From Lutjanus erythropterus (Eukaryota; Chordata; Actinopteri; Lutjaniformes; Lutjanidae): 64,000 nucleotides of DNA. The stretch covers positions 10,596,519-10,660,518 of the forward strand of contig CM034604.1 in assembly GCA_020091685.1 (NCBI GenBank), written 5' to 3'. Under the pieces are notes generated by a model. The model was not told the origin of the DNA and made no database searches. It saw nothing but the letters and a program-made list of their open reading frames with translations. Of the stretch, positions 13,701-21,375 are shown one piece after another. The position numbers and the translations under genes were made by a program. Numbering within the stretch: the first letter of the stretch is position 1; each line of letters opens with the position of its first letter.

Positions 13701-16700
13701 AAGTATGCTGACCGCTAGAAATTTGGAGTATGCAGTGCATAGTATGTAATTTCAGACACAGTGTAAGAGCCAACAGTCATGCTAGTGTTTCCTTAAGGCT
13801 ATATTTAACAGCAGTGTTTTGAGCTAAAAGCTAACATCAGCATGCTAAAATACTCAGCATGCTAAAAATATAATACAGATTTTCAGCAGGTATAATGTTT
13901 ACAATGTTCACCATCTTACTTAACACAAAATAGAGCTGAGGCCAATAGGACTGTCATTAGTTATCTTGTCATGGTGCTAGATGAAAGATTATAACAATAC
14001 CTCCTGAGGACAACAGGAATATCTGGATCATCACCAACATCAGTAGGATTTGTCCTCTGGGGATCATGGACATCTGTACCAAATTTCATGACAATCCATC
14101 AAATAGATAATAAAGTCAACCTATGTTCTATTTTTTTTTTTTTTTGCATGATGTCCAACCAAGGTTAATGGATAGTCTATGACAATTTAATTTAATTTTG
14201 TTAATTTCTCCCCAATGTCAGATCTGACTCCTGCTTGAACATGAGCAGTTTAGAAGCGGTTATTCTGGTTGTATTCATGGTAAAAGTGCAGCTAAACTTG
14301 GTCAGATTGAAGAACAAATACAATTGTGCTTAAACCGTAAGAGGAAAAAATTGGTGGGGCAGCACAAGGTGGACAGATTGAAATTTTGAGTTGATGATGT
14401 CAAGACATTTCACTCAAAACCAAAACTGTCCACCTCATGGTGGCATAAGAGCAGAAGGAATGGTAACAACGAAATCAGTGGGCTTCATTCTTTGGGGCCA
14501 TGAATGTCGGTACCAAATTTTATGACAATTCACCCAACATTTATTGAGACATTTTACTGAGCAACCAGCAGACACACCAGCATTACCATCCCTAGAGTTG
14601 TGCCGAAAGCACGGCTATAAATGTCATCAGTAGAAATTTGATGGATCAATTTGTGGATATATGAACAGGTCCCTGACCTCAATTCTTTTGGAAGAGGTGA
14701 AGCATTGTTTCTTATTTGTTCAATAGCATCTGTAGAAAACAGAGATAGTGCATTACTTGTAGTAATGTCCCACAAGTCTCAGCCATCCCTCAACACAACT
14801 GCCACAACACTGAGCACTTCCTCTGTGACAAAACTGCAAAATGAATATTCATGGTGAATACTTCAAATGCTGATATAGTTAGAGGTGGGAAGTAACTAAA
14901 ACAAATTATTTGTTACTAAGTTGATTATTCAGGTATCTGTACTTTACTTTAGTATTTTGTGTTCTGACAACTTTTTACTTTTACTCCCTACATTTTAACA
15001 CAAATATCTGCACTTTCTACTCCTTACATTTTCAAAGCACCTTTGTTACTTTACTTTTAATAGAAGATGAAAACGGCGTAAAAGGACTAAACAAGATGAA
15101 AATTATGTAAAAAGACGTAACAAGACAAAAACATCGCAAAAGACGTAACAAGACAAAAATGACATAAAATGAAAGTAACGTGAATGACGTAACAGGGTGA
15201 AAACATCTTAAAGGGTGGAATGAGACATAACAAGCTGAAAAAGAAATAAGGTGAAAATGATGTAACAATACATAACAAGACGAAAACAACGTAAAAAGAC
15301 GTAACAAGGCAAAAACAGTATAAAAGATATGACAAGATGAAAACAATGCATGATGAAAATGACGTAAAAGACATAAGACAAAAACATCATGACAAGACAA
15401 AACCAACATAACAAGATAAAAGACGTAACAGGACGTAACAGACTGAGAGGAGACTCAACCGCAGAGAAAAGGTGAGGCTCAGTTAGCTGTGCACAGAAAC
15501 AGTGGAAATGTCCTTCAGACTTTTTACTTTTATACTTCAAGCACATTTCAGAGCCTGTATTTTTCTCACTTTTGCTTTAGTAAAGATGTCGAATCAATAC
15601 TTCTAGAGTCTTTTCTGGTATATTAAGTATATGTCCTTCTACTTGAGTACAGAATGTGTGCACTTTTGCCACCTCTGGGCAAAAGACAGTTTTATATTTC
15701 AGGAAGTACATAACCAGAGGTTCGGTTACAATTTAACAGTACTGCCTGATTTGTCACTGAAGAACGCTGATTTAAATGGAAACACCCGTTCTAACTCTTC
15801 CACTTCTATGTTTCCACACATGCCACGGAGTCCCTCTGAAGGGCATGTGTTTCCATCACTCAAGGCCACAGCAAACTGGTCGCTCTCTATTGCATAATTT
15901 TCACCCTGCACTTGAGCAATTTATGTGTAAAAGCCCCGCTACATTTTTGAGACGTGACCCTGACATATTACATCATGCCGGCTCCCAGGATTCTTCACAG
16001 ACTCTTTGGGCTCTCAGATAACAAGACGCCAGATTACACACAGATCAGCTGTTGGTTGGGTCAATTTTGAACAATTGGTTTCATTTCCCACTGCTAACAG
16101 AGTCATAAAAAAGCATTGTCTCCACTCTAGTGGTATTGACAAGGTTTTTCTTTCATTTTCTCATTCTATAGTACATGGGTGAAAGGTGCTGTAAAGCCTT
16201 GGATACAATGTGCTGCTTTTCTCCCCTTTACACAGTAAAAACACATCACTGTAAATTGAATATCTTTGGATTTTGGGGGGGACAAAACAAATAATTTGAA
16301 AACATTACCTTGGGTTCTTGAAAACTGTGATGGGGTTAGGGTTTTATAAGGCAGGCAATTATTAAAAAATAATAATCAGCAGAAAATCAACAGTGAAAAG
16401 AATTATTTGCTGCAGCACAATAGCTGGCAGGAACATTATTGTACTGTTTTTTTATTTCTGTTAATGGGGTGACTGTTCTTGGAAAGGGAAGTAGGCATAC
16501 CGATTCCACTTCACTGCATAAATGGTGTATCCCGTAGTCTGATAGCTGGTGGGCCAAATATAATGAGCCCATCATCTGAATAATGTGTCTCAGTGTTAAC
16601 TTGGTTGTTAGTTATTAGATCAGAACCATAATCCATGAACAACAAAATGGTATGTCTGTTTGCAAACATCAAAACTGAAGCCGTTTGTGGTTCTCCTAAA

Positions 16701-18180
16701 AATGTCCTAAATGTCAGGCCAAGTGAGACAGCCTACACTGTAAACAATTTAAAGAATTTGTTTTAAATTTAAAAAGTTGCCTTAAAATTTTAACTTTACT
16801 TTATTTGAAAAGACAAGTTGAGGTAACTTTGTAATTATTCAAATTTATAAAAAGGTTGTAGTAATTACTTCAGTTGTACTTGGAAACCAACTTAAAGTGT
16901 ATTTGAGACACGCAGCAAGGTTTCATCATATATAACAGTAAAAAAGAAGGGTCTCAACACTCAAGAGAGTTTTGACTCTCAAAAAATGTATGCTGGGAAG
17001 TCGAGTAATATGCTGATCATTTGTCTTTAGACGCTTAATTTAATGAGTTGACTGAACGCTGTACAGTACATTCATTCAACTCATCATTTCAATTCAAAAG
17101 ACTAGGAGTTTCTGAGCTCTGAAGTGTTCTGGAAATAAATAGAAATTTTAAGTTTACATGACTTGAATTAATAAAACTTGCACCAACATTTTCCCCCATT
17201 TTGTGTCATTTTATGGTGCAAACAACAAATCACTTGATCGAGAAAATGATTGACAGATTAATCGATAATGAAAATAAGCATTAATTGTAAGCTTAGTCTG
17301 CAACATGGGCACTTGCATGTTTAAATATCCTGTAGCCTAATTTTTAAAATCCTCATTTGTGTTCTGATTCTTCCTTTTGCCTCCTTGTCACTGTCTTTCC
17401 CACCATATATCCTCATATCTTGAACACAGTAAATCTACATTTTAAAGATTTATAGGCAATTAATAATGATGTTTATATTCGGTACTACGGTGTATTTGCA
17501 ATTATAATAAAAAGGTGACTGAAAAAACACAAATCACCTCTAAACCTGAACTAAATAATGAGAAAATGAGCTATATATATTTGAGAAAGTTAATTTTTTT
17601 CACCTGATGAACTACATTAAGTGCTTCAGAGCGTAGCATTATTATAATGGTGAATTAATAGTTCAGGTTTTAGTAAAATATGGTGCAAATTAAAGAACAA
17701 TTACAGACATTAAAACAGATTTTTCCAATTATAAAGTATTTCAAAGCCTAAAGTTTGGGGTTCCTTTAATATATTTTAAGATTCACTTAATTTCACATCA
17801 AATCAAGAATACAAGTCACACTGACAGCTGGAACAGAGCTTGTTGGTAACACTATCACAGACGAAGATAATACCTTCAAATGGAATAACTACTCAACATC
17901 ACAGACAGCCTCAGAGTCCCTGTGGGAACACTTTGAAGGAATATTCATGATATTATAATGATTTTTCCTCGGGGTTAAGAGCACTTTACATTCGAAATGC
18001 ATGAAGAGAAAAAAAAAACACGGCAGAATCGCTTTTACAGATGCGTTTTGTACGCCTACTTACAGCGTCTCTGTGCTGGCTGGGAACCTGGGGAGAATAT
18101 CAATGTCAAAACAGGCGGTGTGAGTCTTCGACTCGGAGCACTCGCAGAGAGCAGGGCAGGAGTCAGCTGCTGCCTCCGAC

Positions 18181-18213
<33 letters not shown>

Positions 18214-18260
18214 ATAGGGAGGCTGACGAGCGTAAACAGCGCACATGTTATCACCTGCAT
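4691..18260 (-). CDS. tshr: Thyrotropin receptor, 5' part of gene (exons 1-3)
   Basis: TSHR is a G-protein-coupled receptor of the plasma membrane that binds thyrotropin through a leucine-rich-repeat ectodomain and raises cAMP through Gs. Three coding exons are visible: 18260-18064, 5887-5816 and 4765-4691 (197, 72 and 75 nt). All end in phase 2, as is known for the LRR exons of glycoprotein-hormone receptors. Joined they read a signal peptide, an LRRNT cysteine cluster, 'ILPRFPASTETL', 'FETRLSTVPADAFSSMVNIS' and 'YISVDVTLQRLERHSFYSL'. These align without gaps to human '[20 protein letters not shown]' and '[20 protein letters not shown]'. The remaining LRR exons and the large exon for the hinge and seven helices are not in the window. 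FSHR and LHCGR are the alternatives, but the sequence and the CEP128 neighbour favour TSHR. Confidence 0.93.
4766..5815 (-). other. tshr: tshr intron 2
   Basis: This intron is 1,050 bp. I see no recognisable repeat or further exon in it. The open frames at 5254-5587 have no recognisable domain and are treated as chance. Confidence 0.8.
5816..5887 (-). CDS. tshr: tshr exon 2
   Basis: The acceptor is CAG at 5890-5888 after a long pyrimidine run, and the donor GTGAGT is at 5815-5810. The exon is 72 nt, phase 2 in and out, as in human. It encodes 'FETRLSTVPADAFSSMVNIS', the first full LRR, with the family phrase ADAFS (human SHAFS) and the conserved NIS sequon. Confidence 0.93.
6300..6860. mobile_element. 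Foldback-type fish repeat, copy 1
   Basis: The left arm (about 6310-6500) reads 'ccggttagcttagcgtagca' and later 'ctgtccaaaggtaac'. The right arm (about 6700-6810) carries the same phrases inverted: 'cctttgggcaaagcctg' and 'gtctttaaatgctatgctaa'. This suits one element with long subterminal inverted repeats, a type I recall as very common in percomorphs. The exact ends are not resolved. Confidence 0.55.
6870..7560. mobile_element. Foldback-type fish repeat, copy 2, with nested MITE
   Basis: The left arm (6900-7130) reads 'cagttagcttagcttagcat' and the right arm (7405-7545) is its inverted partner, 'ggagccaggctagctttt' and 'ctcatctaactctcagc'. The copy sits head to tail with copy 1. Between the arms, 7145-7390 resembles the 'gggctgcaac' MITE family of 48448-48759 ('gatatctttgggttgtgga'-type core), so it is probably a later insertion. 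Confidence 0.5.
7561..9825. other. tshr: tshr intron 1, stretch without recognised element
   Basis: I find no exon of tshr or any other gene here. The part from about 8900 to 9700 is less AT-rich and repeat-poor and could hold regulatory sequence, but the sequence alone does not show it. A C-run at 7822-7829 and short A-runs are the only simple repeats. Confidence 0.4.
9826..10190. repeat. Dispersed repeat, 'aagttg' family, copy 1
   Basis: This copy shares an ordered set of phrases with 16737-17180: 'aaagacaagttg', 'atcatcatatat', 'aaaaagaaggg', a tail of 'tttgaactctcaaa' type, 'gcttaatttaatgagttg' and 'cattcaactcatcatttcaa'. Both are in the same orientation. It is probably a non-autonomous DNA element. 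The right end is near 'tttttttacagtg'. Confidence 0.65.
10191..11137. other. tshr: tshr intron 1, stretch without recognised element
   Basis: No exon or recognised transposon end is seen. The ORF of 65 codons at 10665-10862 (minus) is rich in Cys, Val and Thr because it crosses AC-rich DNA; I regard it as chance. Confidence 0.4.
11138..12000. mobile_element. Foldback-type fish repeat, copy 3, split by an insertion
   Basis: The left piece (11138-11214) reads 'gggaaatgcactcagttgct' and 'gagagttaggtgagaag'. The right piece (11761 to about 12000) resumes with 'aagcttagcttagcacaga' and 'ctgtccaaggctaag'. In the family these two pieces are adjacent, so the DNA between them is a later insertion. 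Confidence 0.65.
11215..11752. mobile_element. Non-autonomous hAT-like element nested in another repeat
   Basis: An exact 8-bp direct repeat, GCTAAATA, flanks the element (11207-11214 and 11753-11760), as expected of hAT-type insertion. Inside are phrases I recall from a common fish element: 'aatgaagccaatacagcag', 'gccacttgaggctggctcc', 'ggaaacctatgagtgac' and 'catgttttatacagtct'. At 538 bp it has no transposase frame. A (TAAAA)n-like run lies at 11353-11376. Confidence 0.75.
12001..13318. other. tshr: tshr intron 1, stretch without recognised element
   Basis: No exon is recognised. The segment 12360-12860 is repeat-poor with normal complexity. From about 12985 the text 'gtatgatgtatgatgtatga' forms a short 8-bp tandem repeat. 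Confidence 0.35.
13319..13763. mobile_element. Non-autonomous DNA element with TIRs (tagtatgc family)
   Basis: The left end reads 'gcatctaaaatcccatacta' and the right end, reverse-complemented, 'gtctgaaattacatactatg', so the termini are diverged inverted repeats. The interior has 'ataatatcccacaatgcaat', which I recall from the same family elsewhere. No target duplication could be confirmed. Confidence 0.6.
13780..14625. mobile_element. Dispersed fish element, E family, copy 1
   Basis: The copy starts with 'gctaaaagctaacatcagca', has internal near-duplicated modules ('tctgtaccaaatttcatgac' near 14078 and 'tcggtaccaaattttatgac' near 14509) and ends near 'accatccctagagttgtgc'. A second copy in opposite orientation is at 57540-58460. 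The family is known to me as very common in percomorphs; its transposase is not seen. Confidence 0.65.
14881..15678. mobile_element. Non-autonomous hAT-like element carrying a minisatellite
   Basis: The left terminus reads AGAGGTGGGAAGTAAC and the right terminus, reverse-complemented, AGAGGTGGCAAAAGTG. The arms contain 'tactttactttagtattt' and 'tacttctagagtctttt', the tracts of a familiar fish MITE. Between the arms sits a degenerate minisatellite (15062-15440). No clear 8-bp duplication is left. Confidence 0.65.
15062..15440. repeat. Degenerate minisatellite, unit near 'gacgtaacaagacaaaaac'
   Basis: Units such as 'agacgtaacaagacaaaaa' recur every 15-30 bp with many substitutions; GACGTAAC itself occurs at least six times. 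On the minus strand the array produces three overlapping long open frames rich in Phe, Leu, Cys and Ser. These are artefacts of the repeat. Confidence 0.75.
16230..16390. repeat. Fragment of 'gggctgcaac' MITE family
   Basis: The core 'gaatatctttggattttggg' followed by 'gacaaaacaaataatttg' matches the core of the family seen whole at 48448-48759 and partly at 7145-7390. A further scrap is at about 17220-17300 ('gattaatcgataatgaaaat'). Confidence 0.5.
16737..17180. repeat. Dispersed repeat, 'aagttg' family, copy 2
   Basis: The same order of phrases as copy 1 (9826-10190), including 'aaagacaagttgaggtaac', 'tttcatcatatataacag', 'gcttaatttaatgagttg' and 'cattcaactcatcatttcaa'. Both copies have the same orientation in tshr intron 1. 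Confidence 0.65.
17301..18063 (-). other. tshr: tshr intron 1, part next to exon 1
   Basis: AT-rich intron sequence without recognised repeats or exons. It ends at the exon 1 donor GTAAGT (18063-18058). Confidence 0.6.
18064..18260 (-). CDS. tshr: tshr exon 1 (signal peptide, LRRNT)
   Basis: The ATG at 18260 opens a hydrophobic leader, 'MQVITCALFTLVSLPM', followed by ten serines (residues 17-26), an acidic and alanine-rich spacer, then cysteines at 35, 39, 41 and 50 in the LRRNT pattern (human TSHR has CSSPPCEC and a fourth Cys about ten residues on). The exon closes with 'DIDILPRFPASTET' and a phase 2 donor GTAAGT, which matches human exon 1 (STQTL). The serine run is coded by ten identical AGC codons and has no counterpart in human TSHR. 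Met16 could also serve as a start, but it would lose the hydrophobic core, so the upstream Met is preferred. Confidence 0.88.
18183..18212 (-). repeat. tshr: (AGC)10 coding trinucleotide repeat in tshr exon 1
   Basis: Ten pure AGC codons on the minus strand (CTG/GCT phase on the plus strand) encode Ser17-Ser26. The tract lies between the hydrophobic leader and the first LRRNT cysteine, that is at or just after the likely signal-peptidase site. Purity suggests it is length-variable. Confidence 0.95.
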
Positions 18261-18989
18261 AGCTGGAGAGTCACTGTCGGTGCAAAAAAAAAAAAATCCT
18301 CAGACTGACTTCTGTTTCTGCCCTTGGCGTCCACAACTACAAATAAGTCTGACTTAAGTACGGTGGTCTCGTCTAAGATGTCAGTTGTTGGTGTGTGTAG
18401 TCCTCAGGTGGAGCTGCGCTGGAGCGCCGTGCTCAGTCTTTCTGTGCTGCAGGGCCCCTGGACTCTCTGTGAGGCTGTGAAGGTGGGGATGCTGTAGGAC
18501 GGACAGCTGCGGCTCTGTCTGTGGTGGGTTTGGAGGAGGTGGTCTTCAAGTTGAGGGGAGGGTGGACTCTTGTGGCACTCTTGTGTTAGACTTGAGAATA
18601 GTTTCTCTTTCTCCTTCATGACCCTTGTATTTGATTGTATCCAGTTCCATTCAGTAAATTAGTTGATGTAAACTGCCTATTCCAGTATATTTCTACCAAT
18701 CTAATTTATGTCCAATGTATTATTGATTTGCACTGTTAAAAAAAAAAGACACAACTGGTCATTTTAACTAAAAGCTGCAACAAATAGTTTTTAATTCATT
18801 ATGAAACAGACTCAGTTTAATGACGATGCTTATATTTGACCTGCATAAGCAAAGAAGACCATGCCTATCATCAGGACTTTCTCCTTAAATCGGATTAAAT
18901 AAAGTTGTGTCCAAGGCAAAAGTTTCAGCAAGTAGCATGTCATCCAATTAAAATTAAGTAGAGATATATTGCTTAAAGGTTTTCTTTGT

Positions 18990-19170
18990 GCAGTGGTCAT
19001 GCTTGCTTAACACCTTGCTTTTTTTTTAAAAAAAGTGTCAGGGCTGCCTTGAAATTTTAAGTTGACTGAATTTGAAAGGTCAAGTTGAGATAATTTTGTA
19101 ATGGTTCAAAGTAAATATGCTTTTTTCTGTAGTCAAATAAATTGTATACTAATTACATTGTACTTTAAAA
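18990..19170. repeat. Dispersed repeat, 'aagttg' family, fragment 3
   Basis: The segment 'ttttaagttgactgaatttg' plus 'aggtcaagttgagataattt' matches the left third of copies 1 and 2. Confidence 0.55.
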
Positions 19171-19484
19171 AAACATGTTCAATAAACTTCAGATATTAAG
19201 TCGAATCAACAAATCTTTAGACACTCTGACAAACAAATTTGATTTCCTTTTACGTTTTTTAAGTTTGAAAAGTCAGTTCTTCATTTCACTCAAAAAACTT
19301 ACAGCTCCGGCTGCTTCTGTTGGAGTGACTTCATTCTCCCATTGGTACAAAGACAACATGTGAAACTGCTCCCAGAGAACTTATTCAATTTCAAGTGTGA
19401 GGGGGTAGTGACTCACTATTCACTATTAACTTTAATCACAGTTCACAGTTTTTTCAGAATTGTGAAAACTATCACAACATAACT

Positions 19485-19625
19485 TGAAAAGGTTATAACT
19501 TGGTTAAAACTTGAAAGGTCTGGGCTGCCTAAAAAGTTTAAGTTGAATGACGCAAGTACACTTTTTCTACAGTCAAATAAACTTGATATTAATTCACATG
19601 AATTTGAGGAAAACATTTTAATATG
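19485..19625. repeat. Dispersed repeat, 'aagttg' family, fragment 4
   Basis: The segment 'gggctgcctaaaaagtttaa' then 'gttgaatgacgcaagtacac' again matches the left part of the family, about 480 bp from fragment 3. Confidence 0.45.
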
Positions 19626-20374
19626 TATGAGAGACACAGTACAGTGTGGTATTCTATTATTCTAATCAGGTGGAATGCACAATAAATATCTGAGCCAATA
19701 AATTATCTGCTGATAATGGGAAATATATATTATTATTCTTATAATGAATTAAACTTGATAAATACTGATTGTAATAATATCTAAGTTGACCAATTTTGTC
19801 AAAGCATTTACTTTTAATTCTTAGGGCAAAAAACGCTCCATAAAAGCCAAAGTATACTTGTGAAGTTTTTGTATGTACTTTAGAGTCAGACTCTTTGCAT
19901 AGAGTCAGTAGGATTTGTCTGAGCTGTTCCTAAACGCATGAAAATGTCAAACATCAGGGTTTTGGGTTGGTGAAACCCCCTGAGCACAGGAAAACGATGA
20001 GAAAAGATGAGGAAATACAGGCAGAGTGCAGGGCCTCTGCAGATACAGCCACCACCACCACCATTTTCTGTTGGGTCATAAATGATGATTGAAAGGGATT
20101 AGATCAGAGGAAATGTTGCAGATTATATCTTTAATACAACTGTCCATTTCAATATGTCTGTAGACCCTTTTCACAGCAGCCATATTAATATGAAATAGTG
20201 AGGTAAACACAGGTATTACCAGTGGTACTAATTAAGGTCCCGTTCCATTTAGTGTAGCAGGGCCTTCCCCCTGAGCCAACATGCACAATAGCGGCACCCT
20301 GGATATAAGGAACCCTTATTATAGCATCATTAGTAATACTTTTAACCTGCATGTCAAATGCTGTCGTGGAAAGG

Positions 20375-20418
20375 GTATATATATAGTATATATATATGTA
20401 TATGTATATATATATACA
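20375..20418. repeat. (TA)n/(TATG)n microsatellite
   Basis: Alternating TA steps with occasional G, about 44 bp. Confidence 0.9.
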
Positions 20419-20606
20419 ATGACCAAGTATTATTTTCTATTCCAGTATTCCTTTTATCAACATTTTTTCTTTTCTTGTTGAATAATTATTTTCATTTCTT
20501 TTCTTTTCTTTTTTAACTGAAGCGCGGCAGCACTGGCGCAAACGCATAACTTTGGACAATGTAGTTCATAAATAACAAATTCCCACACTCCTCCATACCG
20601 GTCAGC

Positions 20607-20624
20607 CTACAGTTCCCGGCGTTC
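20607..20624. promoter_or_regulatory. ZNF143-like site near cep128 start
   Basis: CTACAGTTCCCGGCGTTC resembles the vertebrate ZNF143/Staf motif (ACTACAATTCCCAGCATGC type) often found in CpG-rich and bidirectional promoters. It lies about 600 bp upstream of the cep128 ATG in the CpG-rich block, so it may mark the true transcription start region. Several bases differ from the consensus. Confidence 0.35.
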
Positions 20625-21213
20625 TTTGCGGCCGCTGTTGTCGGTTGTTTTCCTACTCAGACGCGGCTAGTTCAAGTTGCCATAGCACGGTGAAGCTGAG
20701 TGCTGTTCTTCTGTCAGCTAACACTCGCAAAGCGAAAAACCAACGACTTGTTTGTAACGTATTTATTGCTGAACATATTTCCTTTGTTCCTGTTGGACAT
20801 ACGGAGTGTTTTGCAGCTTTTGCAGTATTGTCACCAGGCTAAATGACTTGGCTAACGTTGGGTAAGCTAGCTAACGTTCACAGTAGTTGCCACTTGTTGC
20901 TAGCCTGAGGAGCATCACCCACAACAATGGCCAGCAGCGCAGTGATTGATTGGGAAGAGGACGGTTTGAATTGGAGTGTTTCGCTGGTCAGATAGCTGTC
21001 TGTCTCCACGGGTTGTCAAGGTAGCAGTGACAAAGCTCACATGTTTGCTAACTATGACAAACATATGTACTTCAAAGAAAGTTCAAAAACAGCTCAGTTT
21101 GTGCGTTAATCTGATTAACGTTGCAGTTAACAGTTAGCGTTTTGTGCTGGTCACTAATCGTCAAATTTGTCTAGTCAGCCGTTTTCCGCCGTTGACCTGC
21201 CCTGCTCCAAATT

Positions 21214-21375
21214 ATGGACACATCCAGTGGGTCGGATTCCTACGACAGGCCTCGGGGTCGTGAAGCCCACCGCAGACATGCTGGCCGGAACAGGGGCAGA
21301 TCCAGTGGGAGTGGAGGTGATGGTCGAGCAGCAGACATATCTGAGAAGATCAGCACACTGGCGAGCACACTGCAG
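21214..21375 (+). CDS. cep128: cep128 coding exon 1
   Basis: The ATG begins 'MDTSSGSDSYDRPRG', matching human MAESSSDSDHFRCRD in spacing and leading into the shared 'RRHAGRNRGRSS' basic stretch and 'DISEKISTLASTLQ'. The 54 codons end in phase 0 at the donor GTACTC (21376). No in-frame upstream Met with homology is seen. Confidence 0.93.

Larger units (their letters stand above)
18261..21213. promoter_or_regulatory. Intergenic region with divergent promoters of tshr and cep128
   Basis: The two start codons face away from each other across 2,954 bp, so both promoters and 5' UTRs should lie here. The cep128 side (about 20520-20960) is richer in CpG ('cggcgttctttgcggccgct'), as for a housekeeping start. 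A good donor-like 'gggtaagct' at about 20861 and an acceptor-like 'ctagtcag' ending at 21180 would fit a non-coding first exon; human CEP128 also has one as I recall. The tshr side shows no TATA box that I would trust. The middle part (18990-19620) holds two fragments of the 'aagttg' repeat. Confidence 0.6.

Noticed and set aside
15032-15546. Three overlapping minus-strand frames of 95-125 codons that look like membrane proteins (rich in Phe, Leu, Cys, Ser).
   Set aside because: They are translations of the degenerate minisatellite in three frames; no start context, homology or splice structure supports them.
17997-18308. A plus-strand frame of 103 codons with a poly-alanine run opposite tshr exon 1.
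   Set aside because: The opposite strand encodes the conserved LRRNT of TSHR with a correct phase 2 donor; the alanines are the antisense of the AGC tract.
20672-20690. A possible RFX X-box ('gttgccatagcac') near the cep128 start, tempting for a ciliary gene.
   Set aside because: Only the left half-site fits; the right half departs from the consensus at key positions.
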